64,000 nt of DNA from an uncultured Bacillota bacterium (GCA_949284065.1 CASDUO010000001.1:27214-91213), one strand, 5' to 3'. Positions 8,743 to 17,394 are shown, numbered from the stretch's first letter. Made by a program: numbers and translations. Notes: generated by a model from the sequence alone, not told the origin.

Positions 8743-9504
8743 TTACTGTTGTCCCAGGCTTTTGTTCCCCGCAGCAAATGTCAGTACGTACACCTTTCCC
8801 ACGCCCACATCTTTAAGGGCGGTCGCTGCGCTGTCCAAGGTGGCGCCGGTAGTGTATATATCATCTACCAGCAACACATTTGCTTGTGACAACTTATCAC
8901 CGGCCGCTGAAAAAACTCTGAATGCGCCCTCCATGGTTTTCCTCCTTGTATGAGCGTCCTGATCTTTCAGCGGCGGCGTCTCTCTTATCCTTTCCATAGC
9001 CTTTCTCATCACCGGTTTCCCTGCCCGCTTCCCAAGAGTCACGGCGATTATCTCCGCCTGATCATAACCTCTCTCGGCCAGTCTCTTTTTATGTACGGGG
9101 ACCGGTATGATGACATCGTATGCCAGACTTTCGCCATCCATCCTGTCAGCCATGATCTCTCCTATGACACGGCCTATATATGCTTTACCTTTATACTTCA
9201 GATCCATCATCAGCATACGCTCGTACAGACCGTATGACGCACATGTGTATCCCCTGTCGAAGGAATGTACGTTTTCCCTGCAGTCCGGACATGTTTTTCT
9301 CACGCTGTTTGCCGGCAATATCCTGCCGCACACATCACAGAGATCTTGTCCCGCCCACATGAATCTTCTTATACATTTGTCACAAAGACAGTATTTTCTC
9401 GTACTGTCTATTATGCTGCCGCAGCAAAGACAATATGTGGCCGGCGGGAAAAGCATATCCATACATTTTTCCATCCCCTTCTCCAAAAAATCAAAAGTCT
9501 TCAT
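8743..9504 (-). CDS. comF: ComF-family phosphoribosyltransferase-like protein
   Basis: A 253-residue ComFC homologue. Two CxxC zinc ribbons are near the N-terminus (CLCCGS, CDKC, CDVCG, CPDC within residues 25-75). A type I phosphoribosyltransferase fold follows, with the PRPP-binding motif VLLVDDIYTTGATL near residue 210. ComFC acts in DNA uptake during natural transformation where the other competence genes exist; dprA and yifB/comM-like genes in this window are compatible but do not prove competence. It overlaps the end of recD2 by 14 bp. Confidence 0.93.
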   Translation of the reverse strand: MKTFDFLEKGMEKCMDMLFPPATYCLCCGSIIDSTRKYCLCDKCIRRFMWAGQDLCDVCGRILPANSVRKTCPDCRENVHSFDRGYTCASYGLYERMLMMDLKYKGKAYIGRVIGEIMADRMDGESLAYDVIIPVPVHKKRLAERGYDQAEIIAVTLGKRAGKPVMRKAMERIRETPPLKDQDAHTRRKTMEGAFRVFSAAGDKLSQANVLLVDDIYTTGATLDSAATALKDVGVGKVYVLTFAAGNKSLGQQ

Positions 9505-11701
9505 AGAATGTCTTCTTCAACCTCGCTTTGAGTCCGGAATTCCTCTTGTTATGCTCCACATTATCCACCATAGCATATATGTCCCTTTTACTGCCTACCA
9601 GTACGACTTTTTCCTTTCCTCGCGATACTGCTGTATACAGGAGGTTCCTGGTGGCCAGCCCCCTGTACAGTCCGTGTGTGACAGGTATGATGACCATAGG
9701 GAATTCACAGCCCTGGGATTTGTGCACCGTAACTGCATAGGCAGGCATGAGTTGGTTCAGTTCTTCACCGCTGTACACTGAAGTTTTTTCGTCTGAAAAA
9801 CTTACCTGTACCGCACATTTGTCCGGGTCCACTATCTTTATGATACCCATATCTCCGTTATATATCCCTCTGTTCTTTTCAAAGGTCTCTTCATCGGTCC
9901 ACTCCTTTTGATAGTTGTTCACCGACTGCATGACCTTGTCTCCCTCTCTGAAAATATGTTCCTCGAATTCTATCTGCTCTCTCCCCGGAACGAGCGGCAC
10001 CAGTTCTTCCCTCAACCTTTTGCTCAGTTCCCTGCTGCCTGCAGGCCCTTTACGCATAGGTGTCAGCACCTGGATGTCCATTACTGGGTCATACCCGTAT
10101 CTCTCTGCCCCGTATTTCGCCGCAAGTTCGAGGACCATATCCATTATCTCATCTTCCCTCTCACATTCTATTATCCGGAATTCGCTGTCCTCCCCTCCAT
10201 CACCGGGATAATCTCCCATGTTTATCCTGTGGGCGTTCTCGGCTATGAGGCTTCCCTCGTACTGACGAAAGATCATCTTGAGGTCGTTGACCGTGAAACA
10301 GTCGCTTTCGATCATATCGGAAAGCACTCTGCCCGCTCCCACACTGGGAAGCTGGTCTGCATCGCCTACTATGATCAACCTTACGTTTTTATCGACGGCC
10401 TCCAACAATCCATCCATGAGCAGCAGGTCGATCATGGAAGCCTCGTCGATTATTATCGCCTCTGCCTCTATAGGGTTTTCCCTGTTCCTCTGGAAAACCA
10501 TCCTGCCGGTGTTTTCATCAACATAACATTCCAACATCCTGTGGACAGTGGATGTGGGAGCACCTGTCGCTTCCGTTATCCTTTTGGCCGCTCTGCCCGT
10601 AGGCGCCGCTATCTTGTATGATATCCCGTTGAATTCCAATATCCTGACTATGGCGCTTATTATGGTAGTCTTGCCTGTGCCCGGACCTCCCGTGACTATA
10701 GAGACATTGTTCTTCATAGCATCTGCCACTGCTTTTTCCTGGCCTTCGGAAAGGACTATATCCGTTCTCAAAGTGCCTCTTCCAACGGCCTCGTCTATAT
10801 CCACTTCTGCAGTTCCTGCCAAGGTCAGTTTCTTAAGATTATCACATATCCTTTTTTCCGCTTTGAGATATCGTTCGATATAAACCAGTTCTCTGTCCTC
10901 AAGTATGTCTATACGAAGATCTTCCCTGCCCTCTATGACGGCCGTCTTGAGAGACATATCGGCTTCTTCGACAGATATACCGGCTACAGCCGCCGTCTCC
11001 TCGCAAAACATTCCCAAAGGCATATATACGCTCCCCCGGTCCAGCAGCCGGTCCATCACCTGCTTCATGGCACATTCTGTACGAAGCTGTCCGGCTACAT
11101 CTATTCCCAGCGCCTTTACTATCCCGTCGCTTTGTTCGAAGTCCATGCCTCTCAGATCCCCCAGTATCCTGTAAGGATCTTCGCTCAGGACGTCCCAGGC
11201 TTTTCCACCGTAGCTCTTATACAGCTTTACGGCCCATTCCATGTCCGCTCCGCTGGCGGAAAACTTTTCCAAAAGTTCCAGCAGTTCGATGTTTTCCTTT
11301 ACGGAATCCCCTATATCCTTTGCCGCGTCCCGGCTTATACCCTTTATTTCGGCAAGCCGCTCCGGCTCATTCTCCACTATATGCCGCGCCTCTTCGCCGA
11401 AAAGCCCCATTATGGCCTCGGCCCTTCTCTTTCCTATATTCTTTATCCATTCGGAATCGAGGAAACGGATCAAGGCTCTTTTCTCCGCAGGTTCCGCCTC
11501 CTCCACCGATATTATCCGATACTGTTCTCCATATCTGCCCATCCCTCTTTTCAATCTCAAAGAAAAACTCTCCCCTTCTCTGCATGAGGGGAGGTTTCCC
11601 ACTATCTTTATGATCTCGTCTCCTGTTTCAAAATCGGCTACCACATAACCGTTTTTACTGTATATGATGCGCCGGACGGTCCCCCCTTTTATCTCATCCA
11701 T
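9491..11701 (-). CDS. recD2: ATP-dependent DNA helicase RecD2
   Basis: A superfamily 1B 5'-3' helicase of 736 residues, the RecD-like type that works without RecBC. The N-terminal OB-like region (1-70) and helix-hairpin-helix region (about 85-150) precede the motor. Walker A is GGPGTGKTT at 338-346 and the Walker B/DEAS motif is IIIDEASMID. The C-terminal UvrD-like motif YAVTVHKSQGCEFP is present. Roles known from relatives are in mismatch and replication-fork repair. The start ATG overlaps the end of cca by 13 bp and has GGAAGG upstream. Confidence 0.95.
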   Translation of the reverse strand: MDEIKGGTVRRIIYSKNGYVVADFETGDEIIKIVGNLPSCREGESFSLRLKRGMGRYGEQYRIISVEEAEPAEKRALIRFLDSEWIKNIGKRRAEAIMGLFGEEARHIVENEPERLAEIKGISRDAAKDIGDSVKENIELLELLEKFSASGADMEWAVKLYKSYGGKAWDVLSEDPYRILGDLRGMDFEQSDGIVKALGIDVAGQLRTECAMKQVMDRLLDRGSVYMPLGMFCEETAAVAGISVEEADMSLKTAVIEGREDLRIDILEDRELVYIERYLKAEKRICDNLKKLTLAGTAEVDIDEAVGRGTLRTDIVLSEGQEKAVADAMKNNVSIVTGGPGTGKTTIISAIVRILEFNGISYKIAAPTGRAAKRITEATGAPTSTVHRMLECYVDENTGRMVFQRNRENPIEAEAIIIDEASMIDLLLMDGLLEAVDKNVRLIIVGDADQLPSVGAGRVLSDMIESDCFTVNDLKMIFRQYEGSLIAENAHRINMGDYPGDGGEDSEFRIIECEREDEIMDMVLELAAKYGAERYGYDPVMDIQVLTPMRKGPAGSRELSKRLREELVPLVPGREQIEFEEHIFREGDKVMQSVNNYQKEWTDEETFEKNRGIYNGDMGIIKIVDPDKCAVQVSFSDEKTSVYSGEELNQLMPAYAVTVHKSQGCEFPMVIIPVTHGLYRGLATRNLLYTAVSRGKEKVVLVGSKRDIYAMVDNVEHNKRNSGLKARLKKTFYEDF

Positions 11702-12990
11702 TTTACCTTCCTTGTAGCTGCCGAGAATTTGTTGCGGCTGAACCTCTTGGCCCGGAACATGAGCTCCTCTTTATTGTTCTTCGATGGTTTTCTGTGTACC
11801 ACATCGGTGAGCATCAGCAGTATCCTGTCTGCCGTTTCCTCATCTTTACAGATGCCGCCGTCCAAAAGATCTTTCGCGTTTACCGCAAGATCTTCCACAT
11901 ATACAGGTTCGCCGCTCACCACTATCATGTCCATGTAATGCTTCCTTGCCACTATCTTCATCTCGTCGTACCCATGGACGATCCTGTCAGCCTTCGAAAA
12001 GTTGTCCACGAACTCATATACGTCGGGGCCGTATTTTGCAAGGAATCCCTTCAGCTCCACTGTGTTCCTGATGAAATACACTTTAGGATTCAGATCTATT
12101 GCCATCTCTATCTTGTCCTGGGTATCTTCATCGTATTGCAGCCTCTCCGCCGCTCTTTTTCCCTTTTTATCATCTATGCACATGTAGAACAGACAGAGCC
12201 TCCGCTGAAGGATCCGCTTCGTCTTGTCGATATTTTCAAAAAGCTCATCGAACATACGCTTTTGCCGTCTGCTGAGTCCCTGCGCAAGATCTCCGATTAT
12301 GTACTGCATCAGATCTGCGGCTGCGAGCATCTTGAGGCCCTTTCCCGCATAGGGAGCCGCGATTATCTTTTCAAACTCGTCCCTTATGCTGGCCGTGCTG
12401 CAGAGCTCCATCCTCTGAGCGTTTGCCACCATGGCAGAGTACGTTTTTCCATCTATATCGTAGTCCGTATAAGCCGCCAGCCTTATTGCCCGCATTATGC
12501 GAATGGGGTTCTCCGCAAGTCTTTCCATAGGGTCCCCCACGATCCGTATCAATCGCTTGTCCATATCTTCCCTGCCGCCGAAAGGGTCCACGAATCTGCC
12601 TGTCGGATTGTCGGCCATGGCGTTTATGGTGAAATCTCTTCTCGCAAGATCCGTTTCTATATCATCGACGAATTCCACAGTTGCCGGTCTGCGGCCGTCT
12701 TTATACTGGCCGTCCTTCCTGAAAGTGGCAATGTCGGCAATGATGCTCTCTTCATCATCTTCGTCTTCCGTACGGTCTATCCTGACCACACTGAGCTTTT
12801 CGCTGAGCACCTGAGCTTCCGGGAATATGCTTTTGAGATCGTCGAGCCTGGCGTCCGTAGCCAGGTCCCAGTCTACCGGTTTTTCTCCCCTCAGACAATC
12901 TCTGACACAACCTCCCACGGCATAGCACTGAAAGCCTTTGTCACTGAGCTTTTTCATTATCCTGTTCACATCTCTGTGTAGCTTTATCAA
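11689..12990 (-). CDS. cca: CCA tRNA nucleotidyltransferase (class II)
   Basis: Adds or repairs the 3'-CCA of tRNAs. The 433-residue protein has the nucleotidyltransferase head motifs GGCVRD (27-32) and DWDLAT (about 39-44), the RRDFTINAMA motif that follows in class II enzymes, and the alpha-helical RNA-binding body. The start is a TTG, chosen because AGGAGG lies 7 nt upstream at the correct distance. All 15 tRNA genes in the window already encode CCA, so repair is the likely main role. It follows yhaM by about 11 bp. Confidence 0.94.
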   Translation of the reverse strand: MIKLHRDVNRIMKKLSDKGFQCYAVGGCVRDCLRGEKPVDWDLATDARLDDLKSIFPEAQVLSEKLSVVRIDRTEDEDDEESIIADIATFRKDGQYKDGRRPATVEFVDDIETDLARRDFTINAMADNPTGRFVDPFGGREDMDKRLIRIVGDPMERLAENPIRIMRAIRLAAYTDYDIDGKTYSAMVANAQRMELCSTASIRDEFEKIIAAPYAGKGLKMLAAADLMQYIIGDLAQGLSRRQKRMFDELFENIDKTKRILQRRLCLFYMCIDDKKGKRAAERLQYDEDTQDKIEMAIDLNPKVYFIRNTVELKGFLAKYGPDVYEFVDNFSKADRIVHGYDEMKIVARKHYMDMIVVSGEPVYVEDLAVNAKDLLDGGICKDEETADRILLMLTDVVHRKPSKNNKEELMFRAKRFSRNKFSAATRKVKWMR

Positions 12991-13001
12991 ATCGATACCT
13001 C

Positions 13002-13964
13002 CTATTTTTTCTTGTAGACGCGCCTGTTGTCCAGGCTCCAGACACTTTCGCTGAACTGTCCGGCATCTGTCTTTGACAGGGCGTCCTCCATATCATACAT
13101 CCTGGCGTCGATCATATCCAGGTGATGCAATATCTCTGCCTCCGGGAACATGGGTTTTTTGGGACTGCCGTACTCCGGTTCGTAATGGTGGGAAAGGATC
13201 ATATGCTGTATCATCACCCTTTTCTCGTGAGAAAATCCCAGTTCTTCCATGATGGCATCGGTGTTCCTGACTCCCTGCACTATATGGCCCAGCATCATCC
13301 CCTCGAAAGAATACCCATCGCTTATGCCGTATTCATTCGACTTTATCTCCTTTATTTTTTCCATGTCATGGACTATTACTCCTGCAGCCACAAGGTCCCT
13401 GTCCAATATATCGTACACCTGGCATATCCTGTCTCCTGTCATGAGCATGCGCTTCATGTGGTAAAGCAGTCCGGACATTATGGAATGATGGTTTTTCGAT
13501 GCTGCCGGATAGTACATCAGCTTTTCCCTGTTATCCTCCAACAGTCTTTTACACAGGGCTTTCAACTGGGGATCCGCCATGCTTTCCGTCCTGTCCCATA
13601 TGAAGTCGAACATGTCGCGGGCCGGCTCCGGCGCTGTTTTTACGAATTCCCTTATGTCGAATTCCTTTTCGTCCGCTTTGTATATGATCTTCAGCGTATA
13701 CTGATTTATCCCTTTCCATTCCGAGACCAGACCTTTGGCGTGGATCATGTCTCCGGTTTTCAGACTGCTGTAGTATTCCACGGCCTCTTCCCCGTCTCCA
13801 TGGATGTCCCACTTTTTTGCCGCTATGTCTCCTGTGCTGTCAGAAAGTACCATGTCCAGATACGATCTGCCGTTTTTGTCCTCGCGTATCACTGCGGACT
13901 TCACCATGAATATCCCTTCTGCATCATCTTTGGCTCTGAAGTCAGCTATTCGTTTTCTTTCCAT
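13002..13964 (-). CDS. yhaM: 3'-5' exoribonuclease, YhaM family
   Basis: An N-terminal OB-fold nucleic-acid-binding domain (about 1-120) is followed by an HD-type phosphohydrolase domain. The metal-binding residues are seen in NHHSIMSGLLYHM, VIVHDMEK and LSHHYEPEYGSP. YhaM proteins trim RNA ends and can act on DNA. The frame is open further upstream, but the ATG at 13964 is preferred: it has AAGGGA 7 nt ahead and gives MERKRIADFRAKD as in the family, about 320 residues. It leads the yhaM-cca-recD2-comF run. Confidence 0.9.
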   Translation of the reverse strand: MERKRIADFRAKDDAEGIFMVKSAVIREDKNGRSYLDMVLSDSTGDIAAKKWDIHGDGEEAVEYYSSLKTGDMIHAKGLVSEWKGINQYTLKIIYKADEKEFDIREFVKTAPEPARDMFDFIWDRTESMADPQLKALCKRLLEDNREKLMYYPAASKNHHSIMSGLLYHMKRMLMTGDRICQVYDILDRDLVAAGVIVHDMEKIKEIKSNEYGISDGYSFEGMMLGHIVQGVRNTDAIMEELGFSHEKRVMIQHMILSHHYEPEYGSPKKPMFPEAEILHHLDMIDARMYDMEDALSKTDAGQFSESVWSLDNRRVYKKK

Positions 13965-14027
13965 AAAGATTCCCTTTCTTTCTATCGTCTGAAAGACATT
14001 ATACAACATTTGACCGGTCTTTCATAT

Positions 14028-14060
14028 AAAAAAGGACCTTTTCCGTAGGCAAAGGTCCTT
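14028..14060 (-). terminator. Intrinsic terminator after the orphan charged protein
   Basis: On the minus strand AAGGACCTTT pairs with AAAGGTCCTT across an 8-nt loop and runs into a T-rich tract. It closes the single-gene unit at 14072-14716. Confidence 0.8.
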
Positions 14061-14071
14061 CTCTCCCAACC

Positions 14072-14716
14072 TTATTTGAATATCCTGTGAGCGCTGCTGT
14101 CGTCTATCACTTTCACATCGGCTATCTCCGGGAAAAGCCATCTTCCTATGGCATCCAAGGCAAATTCTTTCACCTCTTCCTCCTTGTTTTCATCTATGAC
14201 CAGGACTACGTTCCCCTTGTTCAGCCAGTCATGTTTGCACCCTTTCTTATCCATTATCCTGACATACAGGTACTCCTCATCCTTTGCAACGACGGAAACT
14301 TTGCCGTACGCCCAGTGATAATACTCCGATCCTTCTGTACACTGGGAGATCTCTTTGCTCCAGTCTCTGCCGGAGTCTTCCCCCTTTTTGGCTTTTTTCA
14401 ATCCCAGTTCATAAAGATCAGCACCTGCTTCTTCGCCTAAAGCCATGATTTTTTTCTTTCTGTCATCTATCTTCCGTCCCAATTTCTCGGTGCCTTCCTC
14501 CAGGGCCGCCTTCCCTCTCTTTATCTTCTTCCAGTCCATTTTGACCCATTTGTTTTCTTCCATGATCTCATCGACTTTGTCGCTGAGTTTGTTCATTTCT
14601 TCTTTATCTTTATCTTCTTTGGCTTTTTTGAACTTTCGGAAATTTCTTCTGAGGCTTTCGAGGGTCTTGATCTCCTCTTTCCACTTTTCCATGTTCTTTG
14701 CCTGTTTATCTTCCAC
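14072..14716 (-). CDS. Hypothetical protein, charged coiled-coil N-terminus
   Basis: I do not recognise this 214-residue protein. The first 100 residues are almost entirely charged and helical (for example LRRNFRKFKKAKEDKDKEE), which predicts a coiled coil. The second half is a compact alpha/beta region with KVSVVAKDEEYLYVRIMDKK and GNVVLVIDENKEEE, ending in SAHRIFK. There is no signal peptide or membrane segment. The start is a GTG behind AAGGTG. It is a single-gene unit with its own strong promoter and its own terminator, which argues for a real, independently regulated gene. No function can be assigned. Confidence 0.75.
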   Translation of the reverse strand: MEDKQAKNMEKWKEEIKTLESLRRNFRKFKKAKEDKDKEEMNKLSDKVDEIMEENKWVKMDWKKIKRGKAALEEGTEKLGRKIDDRKKKIMALGEEAGADLYELGLKKAKKGEDSGRDWSKEISQCTEGSEYYHWAYGKVSVVAKDEEYLYVRIMDKKGCKHDWLNKGNVVLVIDENKEEEVKEFALDAIGRWLFPEIADVKVIDDSSAHRIFK

Positions 14717-14769
14717 TGTGTTTCACCTTTCCTTTCATAATACCCCATCTTGTTTCAACACATATGCTA

Positions 14770-14797
14770 ATTATAATTGGCCCGGTCTTTTTGTCAA
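14770..14797 (-). promoter_or_regulatory. Strong sigma-A promoter of the orphan gene
   Basis: Consensus TTGACA and TATAAT boxes separated by 16 bp on the minus strand. They sit in the gap between the activator gene and the 214-residue orphan gene. A second TTGACA lies about 10 bp further upstream. Confidence 0.7.
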
Positions 14798-14861
14798 TGG
14801 CATTTGTCAAAAGCCGCTATCTTTCCCTGGGGAAAACATCATCACATCGTACTCCCTTTGT

Positions 14862-16298
14862 CTAAAGGAGTTCCAGCGCCCGCAACCTGCGGTAAAGGGT
14901 CGATTCACTTATGCCCAACATTTTGGCAGCTTCCCGTTTGCCCTGAAGGCTTTTTCCGGTCTGTTCGAGGCATTCTTCTATTATCTTTCGCTCTGCAGAT
15001 GCAAGCCTGCTTTTCAGATCGTCATGACCCACTGCATCGGTGGTCTTTAAAAGTATGTTTTCGGGCAGGTTCTCCAGATGTATCTGCTCCCCATCCTCCA
15101 TATTCACCGCATATTCTATTACATTCTCTATCTCTCTCACATTGCCGGGCCAACTGTACTCATTGAGGGCCCTCCTCGCCTCATCGGTCATCCCCCTTAT
15201 GTCCTTGCCCAGCCTTGCTGCGAATTTCTGTGTTATATGATCTAAAAGCACATCTATATCATCAGGTCTCTCCCTCAAAGGCGGTATGTATATGGGTATG
15301 ACATTGAGGTAAAAATACAGATCCTTGCGGAATTTTTTCTCCCTGATCATTTTTTCCAGACTCTTGCATGTGGCGGCTATCACTCTCACGTTCACGTCCA
15401 CCGGCGCAACGCTGCCTACAGGATATATCTTGCGGTTCCTCAAAGCGAAAAGGAACTTTTCCTGGATGTGCAGGGGCATATCGCCCACCTCGTCCAAAAA
15501 TATGGTGCCTCCTCCGGCGATCTTCAGCTTGCCCGGTTTGCTCCACTTTTCTCCCGTACCTGCCTCCGTCTTCTCATATCCGAAAAGCTCGCTTTCCAGC
15601 AATATATCCGGTGTGGCCGTACAGTTGACTGTTATGAACGGAGCGTCTGCTCTGTTGCTTTCCCTGTGTATGGATCTGGCCAGCAGGCTCTTGCCTATAC
15701 CGCTGTCTCCGCTTATCAGCACGGCAGAGTCACTCTGGGCTACCTGCAGGGCTCGCATCTTCACATTCTCCATCTGCCTGCTGACGCTTATGATGTGATC
15801 GAGCGAAGGTCCCTCATCTGTGTCCGAGATAAGTGAAAAGAGAGTATCCTCCAGGCTCGACCTGTTCTCATCCACCAGGTAGGCGTCTGCGATCAGTTCA
15901 GCCATTATACGCAAAAATTCCATGAGATCCGAGGTCTTGTCTATTATCTTTTGTCTCTGCTGTTCATCAAAGGCGATCAGTCCTATGATGCCTAAAGTCA
16001 CGTTCCCCGCCTTTACAGGCGTACAGATCTCTGCGAGCTCCCCCTTTCCTCCCCCGTAATTCTTATCCTTACGGGAATCTATAGTTATATAACCGCTCCC
16101 GCTTCTCAGACAGTTGGCATATACCATATTGCCGTTTATATCACCGTTTTCCTCGTATTCCCCCGTCTTATCCGCGTAGCGTCCGGTGCCTCCTATTATT
16201 TTCAGGCTGTCATCCACTATCTCCGTCTCCAGATCCAAGGCGGCGGTAATAGCGTTAGCGACCCTCTGCACCGTATCCTGTATCAATTCCAGCGACAT
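14862..16298 (-). CDS. Sigma54-type (AAA+) transcriptional activator with degenerate GAFTGA loop
   Basis: A 478-residue regulator with three parts. Residues 1-145 form a GAF-like or sugar-diacid-recognition-like sensor (CTPVKAGNVTLGIIGLIAFD). An AAA+ core of the NtrC class follows, with Walker A GDSGIGKS, Walker B GGGTIFLDEVGDMP and the arginine-finger region NVIPIYIPPLRERPDDI. A Fis-type HTH closes the protein (AAKMLGISESTLYRRLRAL). Where family members carry GAFTGA after ELFGYEK, this one reads TEAGTGEKWSKPGK, so contact with sigma54 may be lost, as in TyrR. The start has GGAGGTGG upstream. It is divergent from the DUF1847 gene, with shared inverted repeats between them. The ligand is unknown. 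Confidence 0.9.
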   Translation of the reverse strand: MSLELIQDTVQRVANAITAALDLETEIVDDSLKIIGGTGRYADKTGEYEENGDINGNMVYANCLRSGSGYITIDSRKDKNYGGGKGELAEICTPVKAGNVTLGIIGLIAFDEQQRQKIIDKTSDLMEFLRIMAELIADAYLVDENRSSLEDTLFSLISDTDEGPSLDHIISVSRQMENVKMRALQVAQSDSAVLISGDSGIGKSLLARSIHRESNRADAPFITVNCTATPDILLESELFGYEKTEAGTGEKWSKPGKLKIAGGGTIFLDEVGDMPLHIQEKFLFALRNRKIYPVGSVAPVDVNVRVIAATCKSLEKMIREKKFRKDLYFYLNVIPIYIPPLRERPDDIDVLLDHITQKFAARLGKDIRGMTDEARRALNEYSWPGNVREIENVIEYAVNMEDGEQIHLENLPENILLKTTDAVGHDDLKSRLASAERKIIEECLEQTGKSLQGKREAAKMLGISESTLYRRLRALELL

Positions 16299-16321
16299 GT
16301 TCCACCTCCGTATATGGAGAC

Positions 16322-16350
16322 ATTATATTATTTGTTGCCAAATATGACAA
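16322..16350 (-). promoter_or_regulatory. Sigma-A promoter of the activator gene
   Basis: Minus-strand TTGTCA and TATAAT separated by 17 bp, about 25-50 bp ahead of the activator start codon. The left half-site of the inverted repeat lies between the two boxes, suggesting autorepression. Confidence 0.55.
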
Positions 16351-16416
16351 TGATTTTATCACATTTGGCAACCTCTGCGCAGATTTTATCGTTGCCTCTT
16401 AAAACCGGAGGGCAAC
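16334..16416. promoter_or_regulatory. Operator region with two GTTGCC/GGCAAC inverted repeats
   Basis: Pair 1 is GTTGCCAAAT (16334-16343) with its exact reverse complement ATTTGGCAAC (16363-16372), 19 bp apart. Pair 2 is GTTGCC (16391-16396) with GGCAAC (16411-16416), 14 bp apart. The pair centres are about 50 bp apart, close to five helical turns. The placement between divergent genes makes the neighbouring Fis-type activator the likely binder. Confidence 0.65.
16366..16381 (+). promoter_or_regulatory. Candidate sigma54-like -24/-12 promoter for the DUF1847 gene
   Basis: TGGCAA, 5 bp, GCGCA: the GG and GC doublets have the spacing of -24/-12 promoters. The -24 box overlaps an operator half-site, and the -12 box matches only at the GC, so this may be coincidence. 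Confidence 0.35.
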
Positions 16417-16467
16417 TGTGTTAATATCATGGTGATACAGATCCGAAAATCAAGAAAGGAGAGGGAA

Positions 16468-17121
16468 GTGACAGAAGAAAAAAATACACGCTATGGTAAG
16501 AGCTGCGGTGACTGCTCCCTGAAATCCTGCGACGGGAAAGGAGGCATGTATCCTGATTTTTGCCTCACGGAAGGCCCTCAAGCCCTGTCTGAAGACCTTA
16601 TAAATGAAGCCGTCATGACTTATCTCAACGACCCTGGCGATCTTGCTTTCGCACAGATCTCGGCTTTCGTGGAAGCGGAAAAATACGGCAAAGTGACACG
16701 TCTTGAAGAGATCGCACGATTTGCCGAGAAAATGGGATACGAAAGGCTCGGTATAGCAACATGCGTAGGCCTGCTCTACGAGGCAAGACAGGCTGTGAAG
16801 TATTTCAGGCACAAAGGTTTCGACGTCTTTTGTGTGTCCTGCAAGGCAGGAGCCATACCCAAGGAAAAGCTCTCCATGGACCCTGTATGTCAGGAAACCG
16901 GCCCCAACATTTGCAATCCCATACTGCAGGCAAAGGCCCTCAATGAAAAGAAATCACAGTTCAACATAGTCATGGGGCTATGTGTGGGACATGACAGCCT
17001 GTTTTACAAATACAGCGAAGCTCCCGTCACCACCCTCGTAACCAAGGACAGGGTCCTGGGACACAACCCTGCGGCTGTCCTTTACCAGCTGGGCTCATAC
17101 TACTCAAAACTCATGAAATGA
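16468..17121 (+). CDS. DUF1847 family protein, cysteine-rich putative metal-binding
   Basis: About 217 residues. The N-terminus carries a dense cysteine set (CGDCSLKSC within the first 25 residues, then DFCL). More cysteines follow in the core (IATCVGLLYEAR, FCVSCKAG, CNPILQAKALN, MGLCVGHDSLF). DUF1847 members are annotated as predicted metal-binding proteins of unknown role. The GTG at 16468 is preferred to the ATG at 16429 because AAGGAG lies 6 nt ahead. It is the first gene of the plus-strand island and is divergent from the AAA+ activator, which probably controls it. Cysteine spacing suggests a metal or Fe-S site, which is inference. Confidence 0.85.
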   Translation: MTEEKNTRYGKSCGDCSLKSCDGKGGMYPDFCLTEGPQALSEDLINEAVMTYLNDPGDLAFAQISAFVEAEKYGKVTRLEEIARFAEKMGYERLGIATCVGLLYEARQAVKYFRHKGFDVFCVSCKAGAIPKEKLSMDPVCQETGPNICNPILQAKALNEKKSQFNIVMGLCVGHDSLFYKYSEAPVTTLVTKDRVLGHNPAAVLYQLGSYYSKLMK

Positions 17122-17139
17122 TGGGACGGGAGCAAGATC

Positions 17140-17394
17140 ATGCACTATGTTTACATCGTAAGATGCAGCGACGGTTCGCTGTATACCGGCTGGACCACCG
17201 ATATAGAAAGGCGTATATCCGCTCACAACGCCGGAAAGGGTGCAAAATACACCAGGAGCAGGCGGCCCGTGGAGCTGGTCCATCTTGAAAGCTTTGAGGA
17301 AAAGACCGCCGCTCAAAAAAGGGAACGTATGATCAAAAAATTGTCTGCGGCGGAAAAACGAAAACTTGCAGGTCTATTACAGGATATAGACTGA
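17140..17394 (+). CDS. GIY-YIG domain protein, UPF0213/YhbQ type
   Basis: An 84-residue single-domain protein. The GIY-YIG signature appears as YVYIVRCSDGSLYTGWT, followed by the conserved Arg (DIERRISAHNAGKGAKYT) and Glu (LESFEEKTAAQKRE). This is the stand-alone YhbQ/YazA type, for which nuclease activity on DNA has been reported in relatives but the cellular role is unclear. It lies 18 bp after the DUF1847 gene and is probably co-transcribed. It has GGGAG ahead of the ATG. Confidence 0.9.
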   Translation: MHYVYIVRCSDGSLYTGWTTDIERRISAHNAGKGAKYTRSRRPVELVHLESFEEKTAAQKRERMIKKLSAAEKRKLAGLLQDID

